DNA of 41,653 bases from the NCBI GenBank assembly GCA_025358455.1, contig JANYJP010000071.1, forward strand, positions 1 through 41,653. The letters run 5' to 3'. The translations under genes and the position numbers were made by a program. Of the stretch, positions 26,336 to 35,692 are shown one piece after another. Positions within the stretch are counted from its first letter, which is position 1. Each line of letters begins with the position of its first letter. The notes under the pieces are model-generated. The model worked only from the letters and a program-made list of their open reading frames with translations, had not been told where the DNA came from and made no database searches. The DNA is from Bacteroidales bacterium (GTDB taxonomy: Bacteria > Bacteroidota > Bacteroidia > Bacteroidales > VadinHA17).

Positions 26336-27251
26336 CATTAATATTGCCGACATCAAAACTCTTGCCGTCAATGGCAGGGAATGTTGCCGGGAATACAGTT
26401 CTTGCCTCATCAACCAGGTATGTAATATCTTTATATCTTGCTGAAAAATGGCCGATTATGAGTCTTCCTGCTTTAGCATCCAACGCAACTTTTGCAGCAT
26501 CGAGAGTTGTAGAATGTCCGGTTATAGCTGCAAGGTCGGCCAGACTTTTATCAAATGTTGCCTCATGGTAAAGAACACTTACTCCGTTTACAAAAGTTGA
26601 GAGACGTCTGAAGTACTTTGTATCGCTGCAGTAGGCGTATGACAAAGGTTCCGGCGGAGGTATTGTTATATCCTCATTCAGAATGATACTACCATCGGTG
26701 GTTATAAAGTCTTCTCCCTTTTTTATTGCCGGGATTCTTACCGAAGGAATATGATATTCTTCTATTTTTTCCTTCATTATATTCCTTTCAGCGGGCTTTT
26801 CCCTGAAAAGGAATCCAAATGCCGTGACACGGTGTTGCAGTGGAAAGGAAGTGACAGTAATATATTTATCGTCGAGAATCTGAACAGGATCTTTCCCTTT
26901 AAGTGGTATAAAATCTATATCAAAGCTTAGTTTAATATCAAAATCCTTAAGATGTGAAATAAGAATATTCTGATAGTTTTCCGGGGCATAAAGGTGAACA
27001 GGTGTTTTTCTGCCCATAAGGCTGAAGGTTGAAAGCAATCCGTATAATCCGAAAACATGATCACCATGGAGATGGCTGATAAAAATATGGTTAATCTTTC
27101 CGAATCTTATCCGGCATTTTCGAAGTTGCATCTGTGTACCTTCACCACAGTCTATTAAAAATAAGCGCTCATGCGCATTGAGCACATGAGCGCTTGGGTA
27201 TCTTTCTGATGTCGGCAAAGCAGAACTACTACCAAGGATGGTCAGTTTCAT
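26328..27251 (-). CDS. rnz: Ribonuclease Z
   Basis: 307 aa from the ATG at 27251; the longer frame begins at a TTG 12 nt upstream and is less likely. It is a beta-lactamase-fold tRNA 3' endonuclease that removes 3' trailers from tRNA precursors. The zinc motif [12 protein letters not shown] (H60, H62, D64, H65) is intact, as are the N-terminal [16 protein letters not shown] and the later EATF and GHFSARY motifs. The tRNA-Asp gene in this window does not encode CCA, so 3' maturation by RNase Z and CCA addition is consistent. It lies 22 nt after the STAS gene and overlaps guaA, in one likely transcript. Confidence 0.95.
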   Translation of the reverse strand: MKLTILGSSSALPTSERYPSAHVLNAHERLFLIDCGEGTQMQLRKCRIRFGKINHIFISHLHGDHVFGLYGLLSTFSLMGRKTPVHLYAPENYQNILISHLKDFDIKLSFDIDFIPLKGKDPVQILDDKYITVTSFPLQHRVTAFGFLFREKPAERNIMKEKIEEYHIPSVRIPAIKKGEDFITTDGSIILNEDITIPPPEPLSYAYCSDTKYFRRLSTFVNGVSVLYHEATFDKSLADLAAITGHSTTLDAAKVALDAKAGRLIIGHFSARYKDITYLVDEARTVFPATFPAIDGKSFDVGNINDA

Positions 27252-27273
27252 CGCACTCTGCAAAGCTATCCGT

Positions 27274-27612
27274 TTAAGATATCATTTTTTCAGCATCTTC
27301 AACTGTTCCTGTAATTGTAAGGACAGTATCGAGCTGAGAAATAGTGATAAGTCGTTCAACAGCTTCATTTAAGCCGCACAAAACGAACGTACCACCTGCA
27401 TTTTTGCATAATCTGTTGGCTACCAGTATAGCACTTAATCCTGAAGAATCGCAATATTGACACTTTTCCAGGTCAAGGATTATATTTTTTTCTCCTTTTC
27501 CTGAAACAAGCACAAGTTCCGACTTAAGTGCCGGAGCTATGTGCGTATCAAGTTTTTCTGACTGTATCTGGATGACAGTGCTGTTATTCCGGCTTTCAAT
27601 ATTGAAATCCAT
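27274..27612 (-). CDS. STAS domain protein (anti-sigma factor antagonist)
   Basis: 112-aa single STAS domain of the SpoIIAA/RsbV type. The phospho-serine motif is CQYCDSSGLSAILVANRL with DSSG at 55-58; two Cys residues in front of it are unusual but not diagnostic. It is encoded 30 nt after rpsA and 22 nt before rnz, so it may be part of the rpsA-rnz-guaA transcript. Classical partners (RsbW-like kinase, RsbU-like phosphatase) are not adjacent. It differs clearly in sequence from the other STAS protein at 16353. Confidence 0.92.
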   Translation of the reverse strand: MDFNIESRNNSTVIQIQSEKLDTHIAPALKSELVLVSGKGEKNIILDLEKCQYCDSSGLSAILVANRLCKNAGGTFVLCGLNEAVERLITISQLDTVLTITGTVEDAEKMIS

Positions 27613-27642
27613 AGTAATAAAATTTTGATAGCCTAAATTTAA

Positions 27643-29748
27643 CTAATTTTTCAATTTACGGGCAGCTTTATTCTCTTTTTCTTCCATTTGTTCTTTTAAA
27701 GCTGCGAGCTGAGAAATATCACCAAGGGTTGTTTTCTCCGAACTTGACTTCTGCTTCCTTGTAGTTTTCTTTGGAGCAGTAGGTTCAGATTTAGCAACCG
27801 GGGCCTCAGCGGCTTTCTTTTCATCTTCAAATACCCTGCTGTGTGAAACAATGATTTTCTTAGCTGACTTATTAAACTCAATGACTTTAAACATTAATTT
27901 CTCGTCAACCTTTGCCATCATGCCATCTTCCTTAACAAGATGTTTCGGGGTAACAAAGCCTTCAACTCCATAAGGAAGTGCGATAACTGCACCTTTGTCG
28001 AATACTTCTACAACTGTACCTTCATGCACTGAATCAAGTGTAAAGAGATTCTCAAATACATCCCAGGGATTTTCTTCCAATTGTTTATGACCTAAGCTAA
28101 GGCGTCGGTTTTCCTTATCGATTTCAAGTACAACTACTTCAATTTCTGAATCAATGGCTGTAAATTCAGCAGGATGTTTGATTTTCTTAGTCCATGACAA
28201 ATCCGAAATATGTATCAGACCATCAACTCCTTCTTCAATTTCAACAAATACACCAAAATTGGTAAAGTTCCTGACTTTAGCAGTATGTTTTGAACCAACT
28301 GTGTATTTTTCATCAATATTTTGCCATGGATCAGCTTTGAGCTGTTTGATACCAAGTGACATTTTTCTTTCATTCCTGTCAAGAGTAAGAATTACAGCTT
28401 CAATTTCATCGCTTACTTTCAGGAATTCCTGAGCGCTGCGAAGATGCTGTGACCATGACATTTCTGAAACGTGAATCAAACCTTCAACTCCGGGAGCAAT
28501 TTCTACAAATGCACCATAGTCAGCCATAACAACAACTTTACCTTTTACTTTATCGCCAATATTCATATTAGGATCAACTGAATCCCATGGATGAGAAGTA
28601 AGTTGTTTCAGACCAAGAGCAATTCTCTTCTTATCATCATCAAAGTCGAGTATAACAACATTGAGTTTCTGATCAAGCTGAACAATCTCTTCCGGGTGAT
28701 TAACTCTTCCCCATGAAAGGTCTGTAATATGAATAAGCCCATCAACACCACCAAGGTCAATGAACACACCATATGATGTAATATTCTTAACGGTTCCTTC
28801 AAGAACCTGTCCCTTTTCAAGTTTTGCAATAATCTCTTTCTTCTGCTGTTCAAGTTCGGCTTCAATAAGAGCTTTATGTGAAACAACAACGTTTTTGAAT
28901 TCCTGGTTGATCTTTACAACTTTGAATTCCATTGTCTTTCCAACAAAAACATCGTAGTCGCGGATTGGTTTAACATCGATCTGAGAACCTGGGAGGAATG
29001 CTTCGATACCAAAAACATCTACAATCATACCGCCTTTTGTACGACACTTGATGTAACCTGTAATGATCTCGTCCTTTTCAAGTGATGCATTAACTCTGTC
29101 CCATGAATTAATTGCACGGGCTTTTTTATGAGAAAGGAGAAGCTGTCCTCTTTTATCTTCCTGGCTTTCAACATAAACTTCAACCTTATCTCCTACTTTA
29201 AGATTCGGATTATAACGGAATTCATTTAAGCTGACAACGCCTTCTGATTTGTAGCCGATATTGATAACAACCTCACGTAAGGTCATCTGAAGTACGGTAC
29301 CTATTACCACTTCATCAACTGCTACTGTAGAAAGGGTTTCATCATATAGTGATTCGAACTGTTTATACTTTGGAGAAGTGCGTTGTTCTTCACTTTCATA
29401 GCTTTCCCAGTCAAAGTCTTCTGCAGATGCAACTGTTCTGGTAACAGTCTTTACCCTAATTTCTTTTTCAGGTTCTGTTTCCGGTTCTGAAGTTGATTTC
29501 TTTGATTTTTTTTCCCTTTTACCAGAATCCAAACCATAATCTTCAGCTGTTACGGGTTCAACAGACACCTCGACCTTTTCGGTCTCTTCTGCCACAGGAA
29601 TTGTAACTTCTTCAGGCGCCACGTCTAATGCGGCAATTTCCTGATCTTCTTCTGTTTCTTTAGCTTTTACTTTTTTTGCCTGTTTTACCGGGGCTTCACT
29701 TTTTTCAACAACCTCCTTTTTGGTTGTTTTCTTCTTGTTTTCAGTCAT
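27643..29748 (-). CDS. rpsA: 30S ribosomal protein S1
   Basis: 701-aa S1 with six S1 (OB-fold) repeats at about residues 143-210, 225-295, 310-385, 395-470, 482-557 and 570-640, recognisable by the repeated [21 protein letters not shown] pattern. S1 helps the small subunit capture mRNA, which matters in Bacteroidota where Shine-Dalgarno use is weak. The N-terminal extension of about 140 residues is Lys/Glu-rich and low-complexity ([12 protein letters not shown] and similar). The C-terminal tail is also charged. It therefore exceeds the 590-600 aa I expect for Bacteroides S1. A -7 box lies at 29813-29820. Confidence 0.96.
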   Translation of the reverse strand: [701 protein letters not shown]

Positions 29749-29812
29749 AATTTTAATTTAAAAGAACTAATAGTTAATAAGTTAGACATTATCTTGTTTC
29801 GAAAATTGGTTG

Positions 29813-29820
29813 CAAAGATA
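29813..29820 (-). promoter_or_regulatory. Promoter box of rpsA
   Basis: TATCTTTG on the minus strand fits the -7 consensus, 65 nt before the rpsA ATG. No clear TTG at -33. An inverted repeat AGGCAT-AAT-ATGCCT (29838-29852) overlaps the region just upstream of the box and could be an operator. Confidence 0.45.
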
Positions 29821-29940
29821 AGCCTTTTTTTTAATTAAGGCATAATATGCCTCGGATTTTCACGGAGTTAACCGCGGGAGCCTTATGGCAGATGTACGGC
29901 ATCCGGGATCATAATAATTTCGGAATTTAACATGTTATAT

Positions 29941-29948
29941 TATCTTTG
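29941..29948 (+). promoter_or_regulatory. Promoter box of rfbA operon
   Basis: TATCTTTG exact match to TAnnTTTG, with the predicted start near 29955. This gives a leader of about 90 nt before the rfbA ATG at 30046. No clear -33 TTG. Confidence 0.45.
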
Positions 29949-30045
29949 CATAAGCGAGTAGTTATTGCCATAAATAGTATTTGATTTATCAGAATTAATG
30001 TAGTGAAACGCTAAACGCTGAAAAGAAAACTCTAAATGAAGTAAA

Positions 30046-30939
30046 ATGAAAGGAATAATACTAGCCGGAGGCTCAGGAACAAGACTCCATCCTATCACCA
30101 GCGCAATATCAAAACAGATGCTGCCTGTATATGATAAACCAATGATTTATTACCCGTTATCGGTCCTTATGCTGGCAGGAATAAGGGAAGTATTGATTAT
30201 TTCCACTCCAAGAGATCTTCCCGGGTTTAAATATCTGCTTGGTGATGGTATATCTTTGGGAATGAAATTCAGTTATAAAGAGCAGCCTTCACCGGATGGT
30301 CTTGCACAGGCATTCATCCTGGGAGAAGAGTTCATTGGCAGTGATCCGGTCTGTATGATCCTGGGGGATAATATTTTTTATGGCCAGGGTTTCGGAGAAG
30401 CTCTTATGAAAACTGCAGAATTAAAAAACGGGGCTTGCGTTTTCGGTTATTATGTTACTGATCCTGAAAGGTATGGAGTTGTTGAATTTGATAGCAGGAA
30501 AAAGGTAATAAGCATTGAAGAGAAACCGGCTATACCCAAATCAAACTTCGCAGTTACAGGGCTCTATTTTTATGATAATTCCGTAGTTAAAAAGGCAAAA
30601 TCACTCAAACCTTCACCTCGGGGTGAGCTGGAAATAACCGATCTTAACAGGGTTTATCTTGAAGAAGGCACTCTTGAAATAAAACTGATGGGAAGAGGAA
30701 TGGCCTGGCTCGATACAGGTACCTATGAAAGCTTGCTCCAGGCAGCTAACTTCATTGCCACCCTTGAACAGCGCCAGGGATTAAAGGCTTCATGTATTGA
30801 AGAGATTGCTTATAACAGAGGATTCATTAACAGAGATCAGTTACTGGCATTAGCTCAACCGATAAAAAACAGCCAGTATGGCAAATATCTTTTAAGAATC
30901 GCTTCTGAGGATGTAAATGTGTTTGACGGATTAAAATAA
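30046..30939 (+). CDS. rfbA: Glucose-1-phosphate thymidylyltransferase
   Basis: 297 aa. It makes dTDP-glucose from glucose-1-phosphate and dTTP, the first step to dTDP-L-rhamnose for surface polysaccharides. The nucleotide-binding signature [18 protein letters not shown] opens the protein. The sugar-phosphate loop and metal site [11 protein letters not shown] (about 107-117), [15 protein letters not shown], the active-site Lys in [22 protein letters not shown] (in parts) and LDTGTYESL are all intact. It is the first gene of rfbA-rfbC-rfbD-mutase, 11 nt before rfbC. Confidence 0.97.
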   Translation: MKGIILAGGSGTRLHPITSAISKQMLPVYDKPMIYYPLSVLMLAGIREVLIISTPRDLPGFKYLLGDGISLGMKFSYKEQPSPDGLAQAFILGEEFIGSDPVCMILGDNIFYGQGFGEALMKTAELKNGACVFGYYVTDPERYGVVEFDSRKKVISIEEKPAIPKSNFAVTGLYFYDNSVVKKAKSLKPSPRGELEITDLNRVYLEEGTLEIKLMGRGMAWLDTGTYESLLQAANFIATLEQRQGLKASCIEEIAYNRGFINRDQLLALAQPIKNSQYGKYLLRIASEDVNVFDGLK

Positions 30940-30950
30940 GGTCAGAAAAA

Positions 30951-31499
30951 ATGAAAATTATTGAAACAGGATTTAAGGGGCTTACAGTACTTAAACCCAA
31001 AGTATATACAGATAACAGAGGGTACTTTTTCGAAAGTTTCAATAAGGTTGTATTAAAGGATGCCGGAATTTCATTTAACCCGGTGCAGGATAATGAATCA
31101 AAATCATCTAAAGGCGTCATCAGAGGTTTACATTATCAGTTAATGCCTTTTGGACAATCAAAACTTATAAGAGTTATTGAAGGAAAAATATTTGATGTGG
31201 CTCTCGATATACGCAGAGATTCACTGACATTCGGAAAATGGTTTGGAATTGAGCTCGACTCTGAAACAAAGGATCAGGTTTTAATACCTGTTGGATTCGC
31301 TCATGGATTTTCAGTTCTAAGCGAGACAGCAGTTATTCAGTACAAATGCGATAGCATTTATAACCCACAGTATGAAAGAGGAATATCTTTAATGGATACT
31401 GATCTTGATATTAATTGGAAACTTGGAGCAGCTATTCCTGTAATTAGTGAAAAAGATCTTAAGCATCCCCAGATGAAGGATGCTGATTACAATTTTTAA
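30951..31499 (+). CDS. rfbC: dTDP-4-dehydrorhamnose 3,5-epimerase
   Basis: 182-aa cupin epimerase, third step of dTDP-L-rhamnose synthesis. Family motifs: YTDNRGYFFESFN (about 20-32), QDNESKSSKGVIRGLHYQ with the catalytic-site His in GLHYQ (about 61), GKIFDVALDIRRDS, IPVGFAHGFSVLSE, and the Tyr in QYKCDSIYNPQYERGI. Length is typical. It sits between rfbA (11 nt) and rfbD (17 nt). dTDP-glucose 4,6-dehydratase (rfbB) is missing from the cluster. Confidence 0.97.
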   Translation: MKIIETGFKGLTVLKPKVYTDNRGYFFESFNKVVLKDAGISFNPVQDNESKSSKGVIRGLHYQLMPFGQSKLIRVIEGKIFDVALDIRRDSLTFGKWFGIELDSETKDQVLIPVGFAHGFSVLSETAVIQYKCDSIYNPQYERGISLMDTDLDINWKLGAAIPVISEKDLKHPQMKDADYNF

Positions 31500-31516
31500 T
31501 ACCCGGAAAATCAATT

Positions 31517-32383
31517 ATGGCAGTTATTCTAGTAACAGGTGCTGACGGACAACTTGGCAATGAACTTAAAGTTGTTTCAAAAAACTTCTACGGATACGAT
31601 TTTATTTTTACAGATATTAATACGCTTGATTTGGCAAACCTGCCACAAACAGAAGAATTTATAAAGAAGACTGAGCCTGACTGGATAATAAATTGCGCGG
31701 CTTATAACCTTGTGGACAAAGCCGAATCTGAACCCGAAATGGCTATGCTTGTTAATGGTACAGCAGTAAAAAATATAACAGAGGTTATTAAAGGTTCTGA
31801 ATGCCGTTTAATTCATATATCATCGGACTATATTTATGATGGTTCTTCAAATGTCCCTTATAACGAGTATTCAACTCCAAATCCATTATCAGCTTATGGA
31901 AGATCTAAGCTGGCTGGTGAAAAAAATGCTTTGCTTCATCCCGGTTCAATGATAATCAGAACATCATGGCTCTATTCATCATTCGGGAACAATTTTGTTA
32001 AAACAATTCTCAGACATGCTAAGGAAAAAGAATCTTTAACAGTCGTTTATGATCAGACTGGAACACCAACTTATGCTGCTGACCTTGCAGGTGCTATCAT
32101 TAATATTGTAGCCAGTGTAATCAGGAACCAGTTTGCCATGAATTCCGGTATTTATAATTATTCAAATGAGGGTGTATGTACATGGTACGATTTTGCGGTT
32201 GAAATAATTAAGGAAGCCGGATTGAATTGTAACGTAATCCCTGTTCTTTCAAAGGATTATAAACAAACGGCACAAAGACCTGCATTTTCAGTAATGGATA
32301 AAAGCAAGATAAAGGAAAATTATAACCTCACAATCCCTCATTGGAGAACAAGTCTCACAAAATGTATGAAACTGTTGAAATAA
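31517..32383 (+). CDS. rfbD: dTDP-4-dehydrorhamnose reductase
   Basis: 288-aa short-chain dehydrogenase/reductase that completes dTDP-L-rhamnose with NAD(P)H. The nucleotide motif is VTGADGQLGNEL (residues about 6-17). Other marks are DWIINCAAYNLVDKAESEP, the catalytic Ser and Tyr-x3-Lys in SSDYIYDGSS...SAYGRSKLAGE (Tyr near 131, Lys near 135), and SWLYSSFGNNFVKT. It lies 17 nt after rfbC and 4 nt before the mutase, so the four genes form one operon. Confidence 0.97.
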   Translation: MAVILVTGADGQLGNELKVVSKNFYGYDFIFTDINTLDLANLPQTEEFIKKTEPDWIINCAAYNLVDKAESEPEMAMLVNGTAVKNITEVIKGSECRLIHISSDYIYDGSSNVPYNEYSTPNPLSAYGRSKLAGEKNALLHPGSMIIRTSWLYSSFGNNFVKTILRHAKEKESLTVVYDQTGTPTYAADLAGAIINIVASVIRNQFAMNSGIYNYSNEGVCTWYDFAVEIIKEAGLNCNVIPVLSKDYKQTAQRPAFSVMDKSKIKENYNLTIPHWRTSLTKCMKLLK

Positions 32384-32387
32384 AAAG

Positions 32388-34127
32388 ATGAATATGTTAT
32401 CTGCAGATGAAATCCGGAAAAAGGCCGAAAGATGGCTGGGTAAAGAGTTCAATGATGAGACCATCGAAGAGGTTCGTCAAATGCTTGATACAGATGAAAA
32501 GAAACTAATCGATGCATTCTATCAGGATCTGGAATTTGGTACCGGAGGTCTGAGAGGAATAATGGGTGCCGGTACTAACAGGATGAATATCTATACTCTT
32601 GGTATGGCTACCCAGGGATTATCAAATTATATAATCAGGCAGTGTGGAAAAAAGGGTATACGCGTCGCAATAGCGCATGATTGCAGAAATAACAGCCGGT
32701 ACTTTGCAGAGACTACTGCAAACATATTCACGGCAAACGGATTTGAAGTATATCTTTTTGAATCATTACGTCCGACACCTGAACTTTCATTTGCAATCCG
32801 TAATTACAAATGCCAGAGCGGGGTTGTAATTACTGCATCACATAATCCCCCTGAATATAACGGATACAAAGCCTACTGGAACGACGGGGGGCAGGTTGTT
32901 GCTCCACATGATGACGGGATTATTGATGAAGTACGTAAAATAACGTCAGTTGGCCAGATAAAGTTTGAAGGCAAACCGGATTTGATTAAAGCCATTGGTA
33001 AAGAAACTGATGACCTGTTCCTTGGCGAAGTTCAGAAAATGAGCCTTAATCCTGAGATAATTAAAAAGTTCAGCGATATTGCGATAGTATATACCCCTAT
33101 TCATGGTACCGGGATAACAATGGTGCCTCCGGCATTAAAATTATTTGGTTTTAAAAATATAATTATTGTTCCTGAACAGGCTATTGTAGATGGTAACTTT
33201 CCTACCGTAAAATCTCCAAACCCCGAGGAACCCGATGCATTGAAAATGGCTATCAAGAAAGCTGTCGAGACGAATGCCGAACTGGTAATGGCAACCGATC
33301 CGGACGCTGACAGGCTAGGGCTTGCAGTTAAAAATAAAAACGGGGAATTTATACTTCTTAACGGCAACCAGACAGGAGTGATACTTGTATGGTATATCCT
33401 TTCGCAATATAAAGAGAGAAAAAAATACAAGGGTAATGAATACATAATCAAGACAATAGTAACATCTGACCTGATAGAACGAATAGCTGAAGGATATAAA
33501 GTTGAATTTTTTAATGTTTTGACCGGCTTCAAATTTTTTGCTGAGTTGATACGAAAGCTTGAAGGAACGAAAAAATACATTGGAGGCGGAGAGGAAAGTT
33601 ATGGGTTCCTGCCGGGTGACTATGTAAGAGATAAGGATGCGGTAGCCTCATGTGCACTTGCTGCTGAAGCAACCGCGTGGGCAAAAAGCAGGGGGATGTC
33701 TCTCTTTGAGCTTTTACTCGATATTTATGTAAACTTCGGTTTTTATAAGGAAAAACTTATAAATATTGTCAGAAAAGGAAAAGAGGGAGCCGGCGAGATA
33801 AAAGAAATGATGACCGGATACAGAAATAACCCTCCTGAAAAGATAAATAATAACAGAGTAATTAAAATTAATGATTACGAAGCACAGATTTCTCTCGATA
33901 TCCTTACCGGCAATAGAACCCCTATTGATCTGATAAAATCGGATGTATTACAATTTTTCCTTGAGGATGGATCAAAGATATCAGTCAGACCTTCAGGTAC
34001 CGAACCTAAAATTAAATTCTATTTCAGTGTAAATACAAAGCTTACATCAGCAGACAAGTTCGGGGAAACAGAGAAGGTACTTGAGAAAAGGATTAGTGAC
34101 ATAATAGCAGACATGAAGTTAGTTTAA
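32388..34127 (+). CDS. Phospho-sugar mutase (phosphoglucomutase/phosphomannomutase family)
   Basis: 579-aa alpha-D-phosphohexomutase. The phosphoserine is S151 in GVVITASHNPPEYNGYKAYW, the metal loop is ATDPDADRLGLAV, the sugar loop is GGGEESYGFLPGDYVRDKD, and the phosphate-binding loop RPSGTEPKIKFYF is at the C-terminus. It is of the longer type that acts mainly as phosphoglucomutase, interconverting glucose-6-phosphate and glucose-1-phosphate. That would feed rfbA directly. It starts 4 nt after the rfbD stop. Mannose or glucosamine substrates cannot be excluded. Confidence 0.94.
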   Translation: MNMLSADEIRKKAERWLGKEFNDETIEEVRQMLDTDEKKLIDAFYQDLEFGTGGLRGIMGAGTNRMNIYTLGMATQGLSNYIIRQCGKKGIRVAIAHDCRNNSRYFAETTANIFTANGFEVYLFESLRPTPELSFAIRNYKCQSGVVITASHNPPEYNGYKAYWNDGGQVVAPHDDGIIDEVRKITSVGQIKFEGKPDLIKAIGKETDDLFLGEVQKMSLNPEIIKKFSDIAIVYTPIHGTGITMVPPALKLFGFKNIIIVPEQAIVDGNFPTVKSPNPEEPDALKMAIKKAVETNAELVMATDPDADRLGLAVKNKNGEFILLNGNQTGVILVWYILSQYKERKKYKGNEYIIKTIVTSDLIERIAEGYKVEFFNVLTGFKFFAELIRKLEGTKKYIGGGEESYGFLPGDYVRDKDAVASCALAAEATAWAKSRGMSLFELLLDIYVNFGFYKEKLINIVRKGKEGAGEIKEMMTGYRNNPPEKINNNRVIKINDYEAQISLDILTGNRTPIDLIKSDVLQFFLEDGSKISVRPSGTEPKIKFYFSVNTKLTSADKFGETEKVLEKRISDIIADMKLV

Positions 34128-34176
34128 GTGTAAGGTTCACGTTAACTGGGCCCTGTCCGGTCTGCAAGAAAAAACC

Positions 34177-35598
34177 TTAACTGCCGGAAAAGAAATCTTC
34201 CGGGAAATTCACGAGATAGACTTTATCAGTTGATCTGGTCAGGGCAGTATAAAACCAACGGAGGTAATCAATAGTAATTTCGTTCCTGCTAAACATACCC
34301 TGATCGATAAAGACCCTCTCCCATTGTCCACCCTGGGCTTTATGACAGGTAACCGCATATGCGAATTTGATCTGAAGGGCATTGAAATAGGGATTACTTT
34401 TCACTGCCTCAAATTGTTTTCTCCTGGTTTTCAGATTTATATAATCCGCAAGTACATTCTGAAATAGCTCCTTGTTTTTATCTGAAGGCAGAGCAGGTGT
34501 GTCAAGATGCAGGACATCCATCATTACCTTCGATTCGATCTCAAGCTTATAGTCTTCAAACCAGAGTACCATATCAGCAAAATGGAATCCATACTTCTCT
34601 TCATATTTTCTGATTCGCTTAACTTCAGCAATATCGCCGTTGGCAATAAACCCCGCGCCTTCTTCGTCTTCCTTAATTATAAAATAATTGTTTTTCACAA
34701 CCATAACCATATCGCCAGTACTAATCTCTTCTTCCCTGAAGAATATACGGTTCCGGATCCCCTGGTTATAACGGTTTGCCTGTTTATTTGAGTTCACGAT
34801 AATAATCGTCCCATCCATACCGCAAGTTCCATACGCGGTTGAAATCTCATCAATAAGCACCTCCCCTGTAATTCTGATAGTATCTTTATAATTTATGCAA
34901 TCAATTGACGGATGAATCAGATCATTTTCTGCAACCTGTAACCTCACACGCGTGGCATTCATCAGTACGCCTGAAGTCTCACTCTGTCTTACAACCTGCT
35001 TTAGCTCGCATGTAATCAGTCCAAAGCCATATCCTTTAAGAGCAACAGGATCAAGAGCAGGACTGACCACTGAACCTACCGGAGGCAGCTGGGCAGTATC
35101 ACCAACTAATATTAGTTTACAGTCGGTTCCTGAATAAACAAATTCAATCATATCGTCAAGTAACCTTCCACTGCCGAAAAGTGATGAGTCTGCAGAGCTG
35201 TTAGAGACCATAGATGCCTCGTCAACTATAAAAAAAGTATCCTTATGAAGGTTTCTGTCAAGCGAAAAACTTCCGAATCCGTCCTTTGAGGATTTCTGCC
35301 GGTAAATTTTCTTATGAATCGTAAAGGCCTGCCTACCGGAGTACGAACCAAGTACTTTTGCCGCTCTACCGGTTGGGGCAAGCAGAACCGACTTCATCCT
35401 TAACAAATCGAGGGTTTTTACTATTGAACTTATAACGCTGGTCTTTCCTGTTCCTGCATATCCGGTCATGAGAAAGATTACATCATTATTGTTTTCACAG
35501 ATATAGCCTGCAATCTTCCTGAGTGCAACAGACTGGTCATCTGTCGGAATGTTTCCCAGATTTTTACATAACTGATTAAAGATAATGGTATCGCGCAT
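34177..35598 (-). CDS. RecD-like ATP-dependent DNA helicase
   Basis: 473-aa superfamily 1B helicase resembling RecD2, in the short form common in Bacteroidota. Walker A is TGYAGTGKTS (K52), motif II IVDEASMVS (D126, E127), then LVGDTAQLPPVGS and RQ in LKQVVRQSE. The C-terminal UvrD_C_2 motif AYAVTCHKAQGGQWERVFID and the YTALTRSTDKVYLV motif VI are present. It has no N-terminal HhH domain such as long RecD2 carries. Likely a 5'-3' helicase in DNA repair or replication. It is divergent from the DUF3822 gene and convergent with the mutase. Confidence 0.93.
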   Translation of the reverse strand: MRDTIIFNQLCKNLGNIPTDDQSVALRKIAGYICENNNDVIFLMTGYAGTGKTSVISSIVKTLDLLRMKSVLLAPTGRAAKVLGSYSGRQAFTIHKKIYRQKSSKDGFGSFSLDRNLHKDTFFIVDEASMVSNSSADSSLFGSGRLLDDMIEFVYSGTDCKLILVGDTAQLPPVGSVVSPALDPVALKGYGFGLITCELKQVVRQSETSGVLMNATRVRLQVAENDLIHPSIDCINYKDTIRITGEVLIDEISTAYGTCGMDGTIIIVNSNKQANRYNQGIRNRIFFREEEISTGDMVMVVKNNYFIIKEDEEGAGFIANGDIAEVKRIRKYEEKYGFHFADMVLWFEDYKLEIESKVMMDVLHLDTPALPSDKNKELFQNVLADYINLKTRRKQFEAVKSNPYFNALQIKFAYAVTCHKAQGGQWERVFIDQGMFSRNEITIDYLRWFYTALTRSTDKVYLVNFPEDFFSGS

Positions 35599-35620
35599 TG
35601 CAATTTGACAGTAACTTAAA

Positions 35621-35649
35621 TTGCTACATGGATATTTTTTATAATTTTG
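35621..35649 (+). promoter_or_regulatory. Promoter of DUF3822-rsmD
   Basis: TTG (35621-35623), 18 nt, TAATTTTG (35642-35649): both boxes and the spacing match the Bacteroidota consensus. The start is predicted near 35656, about 37 nt before the ATG. Confidence 0.65.
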
Positions 35650-35692
35650 TTTGTAAACTTAAACAATCTTCTGATTAATAAAAAAAACGGGA

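Larger units (their letters stand above)
29749..30045. other. Divergent rpsA / rfbA intergenic region
   Basis: This 297-nt gap holds no gene I can support. It contains opposed TATCTTTG boxes (29813-29820 minus, 29941-29948 plus), 120 bp apart, and the small inverted repeat 29838-29852. The block 29850-29905 is more GC-rich than the rest. Confidence 0.6.

Noticed and set aside
26336-26413. N-terminal extension of GuaA to 26413
   Set aside because: It would lie wholly inside rnz in another frame, and no GuaA homologue I know carries such a sequence.
34128-34176. Terminator between the mutase and the RecD-like gene
   Set aside because: Only a short TAAGGTT/AACCTTA pair with a very long loop was found.
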